The notes beneath the pieces are model-generated. The model did not search any database. It was not told where the DNA came from and worked only from the letters and a program-made list of their open reading frames with translations. The position numbers were made by a program, and so were the translations under genes. 43,143 bases of DNA from IMG/VR virus record IMGVR_UViG_3300043446_002534, positions 1 through 43,143 of that record. One strand, written 5' to 3'. Source of the DNA: a virus. Of this stretch, positions 39,675 through 43,143 are shown piece by piece. Positions within the stretch are counted from its first letter, which is position 1. Each line of letters opens with the position of its first letter.

Positions 39675-40085
39675 TTAATCATCCTTCGCCATTTGGTCTT
39701 CGAGATAAAGATCGCGCATGCCATCTTCCGTATTAAAATACGCGTCTTCAATTTGCATTTCCAAGCCGCTGATTTTTTCAACAAGCAAACTACTGGCTTT
39801 CTTAAACCCTTCGACAGTAATTGCGTCTTCGACAGCTTCTAGCTCCGACAATAATTCAATGTCGCTTATGACAGCGTTATTCTTTTCTATTATGTCGGAA
39901 ATTGCGTCTAAGAGTTTAACGAGCCTATCGCGCAATACGATAAGTTCTATTAAGTTCACGTCGTCTCCAGTGTCGTTTGCTTGAATTAATTGATACAACG
40001 ACATGCCGTTGTATATTTCAAACGTCTTTGGGGTTTCTTTTCGCGTGTTAATCGCGATCGTTTCTGCATCTGGTAAATTAGCCAT
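39675..40085 (-). CDS. Hypothetical small protein upstream of the replisome gene
   Basis: A 136-residue acidic, helical protein ('LIVLRDRLVKLLDAISDIIE', 'SSLLVEKISGLEMQIEDAYF') with coiled-coil character. The ATG at 40085 has AGGAGACC upstream, within the end of the previous gene. Family not recognised. It lies five bases before the replisome gene and probably shares its transcript, so a replication accessory role is possible but unproven. Confidence 0.6.
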   Translation of the reverse strand: MANLPDAETIAINTRKETPKTFEIYNGMSLYQLIQANDTGDDVNLIELIVLRDRLVKLLDAISDIIEKNNAVISDIELLSELEAVEDAITVEGFKKASSLLVEKISGLEMQIEDAYFNTEDGMRDLYLEDQMAKDD

Positions 40086-40306
40086 CACGCGGTCTCCTTG
40101 AGTTGAGCGTGGTTTTCATCCGCATAAAAAATATCAATCGATAATCTCTCCTGCGTGGCGTCAACGCGTGACACCTCCGCATCAATTATCGACTTATCTA
40201 CGGCTGCGTATGCGGATAAAGTAAGCAGCTTTCGATAATCAGTTAGAGCTCGACTGAGCGTCTCAGCCTCGCGCATTGAGAGGCGCAAATAGTGTGTCAC
40301 GTACAT
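40085..40306 (-). CDS. Hypothetical small protein
   Basis: A 73-residue helical protein ('SMREAETLSRALTDYRKLLT', 'SIIDAEVSRVDATQERL') starting directly after CCAGGAGACC. It opens the short operon with the next gene and the replisome gene. The last codons are formed by the following gene's AGGAGACC site (encoding KET). The family is not recognised. Confidence 0.6.
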   Translation of the reverse strand: MYVTHYLRLSMREAETLSRALTDYRKLLTLSAYAAVDKSIIDAEVSRVDATQERLSIDIFYADENHAQLKETA

Positions 40307-40437
40307 GGTCTCCTGGCGGTCTAAGTGAGTTGACGGCGGCTGCGTTAACCGACGCGAACCTACATCTGTGTCCTAATCAGCGGCGATTTGGCAAGCCACA
40401 ATATATAGATTGCGGCCTGCCTATTAGTGGTATTGGC

Positions 40438-41460
40438 TTAGAACGTGTCCACGGCCTTCTGGGCCATGCCTGGTACGTGCTTGGCGTAATGCTTCAAGAC
40501 AATTTCTATGCTGTCGCCCAAAATTGCGGCCACATCGACAATTGAGACGCCCGCCTGGACGGCTAAAGTCGCCCACGTTCTACGGCAGTCATGGGGGCAA
40601 ATATGCGGATAAGGCGTCTTCTTGACCCAAGTCTCCCACGTCTTTCTAATCGACGCGCGCTCATCAAGCACGAAAGGATTGCCTGGCTTGCGCTCGCGGT
40701 AGGCTTGTTCAAGAATTGGTCGGAGGCGTTTTGAAATAGGAACGATTACTCTTCTTTTATTGTGTAATTGCTCGCCAGGCTCTTGGAAATTTATCGTATT
40801 CCCGTCCCAGTCAACGCGATCCCAACGAAGGCCAAGAATTGCGTCTCGCCTTGCGGCCGTTGTTAAGGCGATGAACACAAAACGCGTCAGGCGCGTTAAC
40901 CTCTTCTTCCCAGCCGAATGCGCCAAAGCAAGATCAAGAAAGTGCTCGGCCTGGCTGCGCGTGAGGTAAGTCTCTTTCGATTGCGACTTGCGCGGCAATT
41001 CAATAAACGGCAAATCCCCTTTTATTAATTGATGCTTTTTGCAATACGCCAAAGCCGCGCGAAGCGTTCCAAGTTCCCGCCGCAACGTGCCTGACTGGAC
41101 GTTACGATCTTGTCGGTAACGTAGGATTGTTGCGGGCGTGAGATCGGACACAAAAACATCTTTGAAGCCGCGCCTTAAAAGGCGGATGCAGATTTGCTGC
41201 GTCTCGCCGCGTCGTTCAGCCAAAACATATTCTTCGTAATGATCAAGGACGTCGCTGACGCGCGGGGAAGAAAGCGACGTGCGTAATTTGTCTGTTCCCG
41301 TCAGGAAGGACGTGAGCGCAGCTTCCGCTTCAATGCGATCCTTTGTCCACGTAGAGATCCGTCTCGAGTGCGTTTTTCCGTCAAGGCGCTCAGAGAAGGC
41401 GATTTCCCAATTTCCACTGCGCGTGGATCTTGCAAGTCTTGGATTGATAGCTTGTGACAT
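40438..41460 (-). CDS. int: Tyrosine integrase
   Basis: A 340-residue phage integrase. The N-terminal part has 'NWEIAFSERLDGKTHSRRIS' (arm-type domain-like), the middle a SAM-like core-binding region, and the C-terminal domain the catalytic set: Arg204 in 'TAARRDAILGL', H290-x-x-R293 in 'ICPHDCRRTWATLAV', and nucleophile Y325 in 'KHYAKHVPG'. The second His/Trp position reads 'LGDS' (Asp316), a substitution seen in some integrases. It would catalyse recombination between attP (5819-5868) and a host tRNA-Val. AGGAGACC precedes the ATG. The upstream excisionase-like gene runs 160 bases into it. Confidence 0.9.
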   Translation of the reverse strand: MSQAINPRLARSTRSGNWEIAFSERLDGKTHSRRISTWTKDRIEAEAALTSFLTGTDKLRTSLSSPRVSDVLDHYEEYVLAERRGETQQICIRLLRRGFKDVFVSDLTPATILRYRQDRNVQSGTLRRELGTLRAALAYCKKHQLIKGDLPFIELPRKSQSKETYLTRSQAEHFLDLALAHSAGKKRLTRLTRFVFIALTTAARRDAILGLRWDRVDWDGNTINFQEPGEQLHNKRRVIVPISKRLRPILEQAYRERKPGNPFVLDERASIRKTWETWVKKTPYPHICPHDCRRTWATLAVQAGVSIVDVAAILGDSIEIVLKHYAKHVPGMAQKAVDTF

Positions 41461-41648
41461 TTGGCGGTCTCCTCGATGTAACGCACCACGTCGGTCAAAC
41501 GGATGCGAATTGGTCGAGAAGAAATATAAGGGAGTTGTCCGCTTTTTCGCAAGCGAAAAATTGTTCTTGTTGAAACCCTAAGAATATCAGCAACCTCGTC
41601 CTCAGTTAACAAAACTGGGACGTCCACCCCCTCATAACCTTTTGTCAT
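41301..41648 (-). CDS. Excisionase-like helix-turn-helix protein
   Basis: A 115-residue protein. Residues 10-60 match the HTH_17/MerR-type excisionase fold: 'LTEDEVADILRVSTRTIFRL', 'RKSGQLPYI' and 'IRIRLTDVVRYIEET'. It could act as recombination directionality factor or regulator of integrase. Its C-terminal 50 residues are encoded in 160 bases that overlap the integrase gene in another frame, with no earlier stop. It overlaps the repressor gene by four bases. The tail is basic, with 'RIALKRKLRSRPS'. Confidence 0.7.
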   Translation of the reverse strand: MTKGYEGVDVPVLLTEDEVADILRVSTRTIFRLRKSGQLPYISSRPIRIRLTDVVRYIEETAKCHKLSIQDLQDPRAVEIGKSPSLSALTEKRTRDGSLRGQRIALKRKLRSRPS

Positions 41649-42103
41649 TTCCCGTCGTTCTCGAGAAGCGTGATAACTCGAGCGGCCGTCGATAAAGACA
41701 CAATGCGATTGACGCGCAGCCAGGCGTGGTCTTCCCGGCCCGCGACGACGCGCATGTCAATGCTCGGATTATCGCGCGCCACGGCCATTGTAGCGATGTC
41801 TGGGGCTAACGCTTCCGGCGAAAGGCCTAAAACGTCTGCGATTTTCTTGAGCGTGGCCGGCTCTGGCGTGGCTTTGGAATTCACATACGCGGAAATCCTA
41901 TCGCGACCCACGGCGGCTCTGAAGCCCCTACTGTCAGTCGTCTCAGCGCCCCAGACGGCGCGCGCCAGGTCTGATTGCGACCATCCCCGCTTCAGCATTT
42001 CATGCTGTAAAATGCGAGCGAAATTCTGTGTTTTACTTTCAATAATTGGCGCTTCACTGACTGGCTTTGTCAGTGTCAGACGCCTCTTTGGTTGACGCGG
42101 CAT
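41645..42103 (-). CDS. CI-like XRE-family repressor
   Basis: A 152-residue protein. The N-terminal half has an XRE helix-turn-helix: 'LKRGWSQSDLARAVWGAETT', 'GRDRISAYVNSKATPEPATL' and 'KKIADVLGLSPEAL'. The C-terminal part ('DHAWLRVNRIVSLSTAARVI') is short, without the LexA-type peptidase Ser/Lys seen in classical CI, so induction may differ. The gene is divergent from the Cro-like gene at 42303. The gap between them has a symmetrical GGACAAATTGTCC site. AGGAGACC precedes the ATG. Confidence 0.75.
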   Translation of the reverse strand: MPRQPKRRLTLTKPVSEAPIIESKTQNFARILQHEMLKRGWSQSDLARAVWGAETTDSRGFRAAVGRDRISAYVNSKATPEPATLKKIADVLGLSPEALAPDIATMAVARDNPSIDMRVVAGREDHAWLRVNRIVSLSTAARVITLLENDGK

Positions 42104-42302
42104 GTCGGTCTCCTGGGGGTCGTCTACAGGACAAATTGTCCATCAAAATAGTTAATGCGCCTTTGTAAGGGACAAAATCAACACTTTTTTTACGGACTTT
42201 TCCACAGTTTGTCTTTTTTCGTCTTGACGACGTGAAGCAAATCGTAAAATACGTGACAAAACGTGAGTATGCGTAGATTTACTCAATAAGGACGCGCGTT
42301 GC
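42104..42302. promoter_or_regulatory. Lysis-lysogeny switch region with palindromic operator
   Basis: This 199-base divergent control region lies between the repressor and Cro-like genes. GGACAAATTGTCC (42129-42141) is a perfect palindrome around a central A. TTTGT-N5-ACAAA (42162-42176) is a second, related inverted repeat. Further TTGTC/GACAA half-sites lie near 42210 and 42250. A rightward promoter may be TTGACG with TAAAAT (about 42225-42252, 15-base spacer). A leftward one is less clear. Confidence 0.6.
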
Positions 42303-42539
42303 ATGGAGCCAGTCTTTAACATTCAAGCTCTTATCGCCTCTCTGGGGGGCGTGAAGGGTCTGAGGGAGCGATTTAAAAATGTGGGAATTACTCCCCCGCC
42401 GAGCAATACAATAATTGGCTGGAGGCGTCGAAATAGCGCACCCGGGCCGTGGACGTTGGCGATGCTTTACGTCGCCTCACGCGACCCATACATGCCCGAC
42501 GCTGACGAGATTTTAGAACTTATGAGGGACACAGCATGA
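42303..42539 (+). CDS. Cro-like small DNA-binding protein
   Basis: A 78-residue protein, first of the rightward early block. 'FNIQALIASLGGVKGLRERF' and 'PPPSNTIIGWRRRNSAPGPW' form an HTH-like pair (the GGVKGL segment and a recognition helix containing N.I..WRRR), similar to the small Cro/YdaS-type antirepressors. It would oppose the repressor encoded divergently. It overlaps the next gene by four bases (ATGA). Confidence 0.65.
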   Translation: MEPVFNIQALIASLGGVKGLRERFKNVGITPPPSNTIIGWRRRNSAPGPWTLAMLYVASRDPYMPDADEILELMRDTA

Positions 42540-42793
42540 TTTTTTACGCCCTTGTGATGCCCTCTGAAGAGGTCGGGAATGCGACGTGGTGGTTTGACAG
42601 CCGGGAAGAGGCGGAGGTTTTGCTGCCAAATCTTATGCAGCTTGTGCCAGACGCGCGCATCGAGAAAATTGACGTGCCAACAAAATCCAAACTCGAAATG
42701 GCGGATTTTTTAAACCAATACGCCTTGAGATCCCGCCCGAGCGCAGAAAAAGCTCTAAGAGAGGCCGGCGCCTTAAAGGATTATCATTCGTGA
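42536..42793 (+). CDS. Hypothetical early protein
   Basis: An 85-residue protein, mixed alpha/beta ('DSREEAEVLLPNLMQLVPDA', 'SAEKALREAGAL'). The family is not recognised. It overlaps both the Cro-like gene (ATGA) and the resolvase start (GTGA) by four bases, so translation of the three is coupled. Confidence 0.55.
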   Translation: MIFYALVMPSEEVGNATWWFDSREEAEVLLPNLMQLVPDARIEKIDVPTKSKLEMADFLNQYALRSRPSAEKALREAGALKDYHS

Positions 42794-43143
42794 GAATTGT
42801 TGGAATTGATCCGGGCGTCTCTGGCGCAATTGCTCTGATCGCCCCTGGGGCCGTGCATGTCGATGACTTGCCTGTTATCGGCAACCGCATCAATGGCGCG
42901 GAACTGGCGCGCATGCTGTCGGTTCTCAAGAGCGACGTTGTAATAGTGGAGAATGTAAATGCAATGCCCGGCCAGGGCGTCAGTTCAGTTTGGACGTTTG
43001 GGCATTCAGTTGGCGTCATTCACGGCGTTGTCGCCGCCCTGGGCTTGCGCCTGGAGCTCGTCAGCCCCGCAAAATGGAAAGGGCATTTTAATTTAGGTCG
43101 AGACAAGGAAGCCTCAAGAATTAAAGCAATTCAGAAATATCCA
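42790..43143 (+). CDS. RuvC-like Holliday junction resolvase (N-terminal part)
   Basis: 118 codons to the window edge, starting at GTG overlapping the previous stop. 'RIVGIDPGVSGAIALI' (D7) is the first catalytic Asp region of RNase H-fold RuvC-like resolvases. 'VVIVENVNAMPGQGVSSVWT' holds the expected Glu, and 'FGHSVGVIHGVVAALGLRLE' with 'VSPAKWK' is typical of phage members. It would cut branched replication or recombination intermediates before packaging. The C-terminal catalytic residues lie beyond the window. Confidence 0.85.
   Translation, partial: MRIVGIDPGVSGAIALIAPGAVHVDDLPVIGNRINGAELARMLSVLKSDVVIVENVNAMPGQGVSSVWTFGHSVGVIHGVVAALGLRLELVSPAKWKGHFNLGRDKEASRIKAIQKYP

Noticed and set aside
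1-43143. Integrated prophage with host flanks
   Set aside because: No host gene is seen; both ends lie in phage replication genes and attP is internal.

Overview
The window is almost certainly one continuous stretch of a temperate, podovirus-like (short-tailed) phage genome. It carries a tyrosine integrase, a CI-like repressor, a P22-type portal, a scaffold, a capsid protein, tail-tube/adaptor genes and a set of internal virion proteins. No host gene is visible at either end. Both ends cut through phage replication genes: the tail of a DUF2800-like gene at the left and a RuvC-like resolvase at the right. A 3' fragment of a tRNA-Val(CAC) gene (attP-like) lies inside the phage map, so the sequence represents a free or excised form rather than an integrated prophage. 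The gene families and the tRNA-Val type suggest an alphaproteobacterial host, but that is inference.

Layout. (1) 1-5.8 kb, rightward: DUF2800 tail, DUF2815 ssDNA-binding-like protein, DUF6378 protein, small HTH proteins, a stand-alone DnaA domain-IV protein, then a run of small accessory genes (DUF6011, SprT-like metalloprotease, a winged-helix protein, small membrane or secreted proteins). Four of these genes have their own near-identical promoter plus hairpin leader. (2) 5.74-6.04 kb: terminator, tRNA-Val 3' fragment (attP) and a perfect inverted repeat. (3) 6.2-34.8 kb, all leftward, the late region. In transcription order: two small terminase-region genes, a 434-bp non-coding region with 41-bp direct repeats, tail fibre/collagen-like genes, TerL, portal, scaffold, major capsid, adaptor, tail tube, a GNAT protein, internal/ejection proteins, virion lysozyme, GH108 endolysin, a bestrophin-like (DUF4239) membrane protein and further low-complexity structural proteins. 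(4) 34.8-35.2 kb: intrinsic terminator and AT-rich island. (5) 35.2-40.3 kb, leftward: a 1,491-residue protein joining a family A DNA polymerase (with 3'-5' exonuclease), an AEP-type primase with a zinc motif and an SF3 helicase in one chain, plus two small genes. (6) 40.4-42.1 kb, leftward: integrase, excisionase-like HTH and repressor. (7) 42.1-43.1 kb, rightward: switch region, Cro-like protein, a small protein and a RuvC-like resolvase.

How it fits together. A repressor/Cro-like switch at 42.1-42.3 kb divides the leftward lysogeny genes from the rightward early genes. Replication would use the fused polymerase-primase-helicase with the DUF2815 protein, the DnaA-like protein and the resolvase. 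Packaging, head, tail and lysis genes follow in one leftward late block.

The main novelty is the single-chain replisome protein. Its inter-domain linker contains two copies of the phage's own ribosome-binding sequence AGGAGACC read as codons, followed by an in-frame GTG preceded by AGGAGG. This suggests a gene fusion that may still produce a separate primase-helicase. Also notable are the repeated promoter-operator-hairpin leader cassettes, an identical hairpin in front of the scaffold and capsid genes, and the stand-alone DnaA DNA-binding domain.
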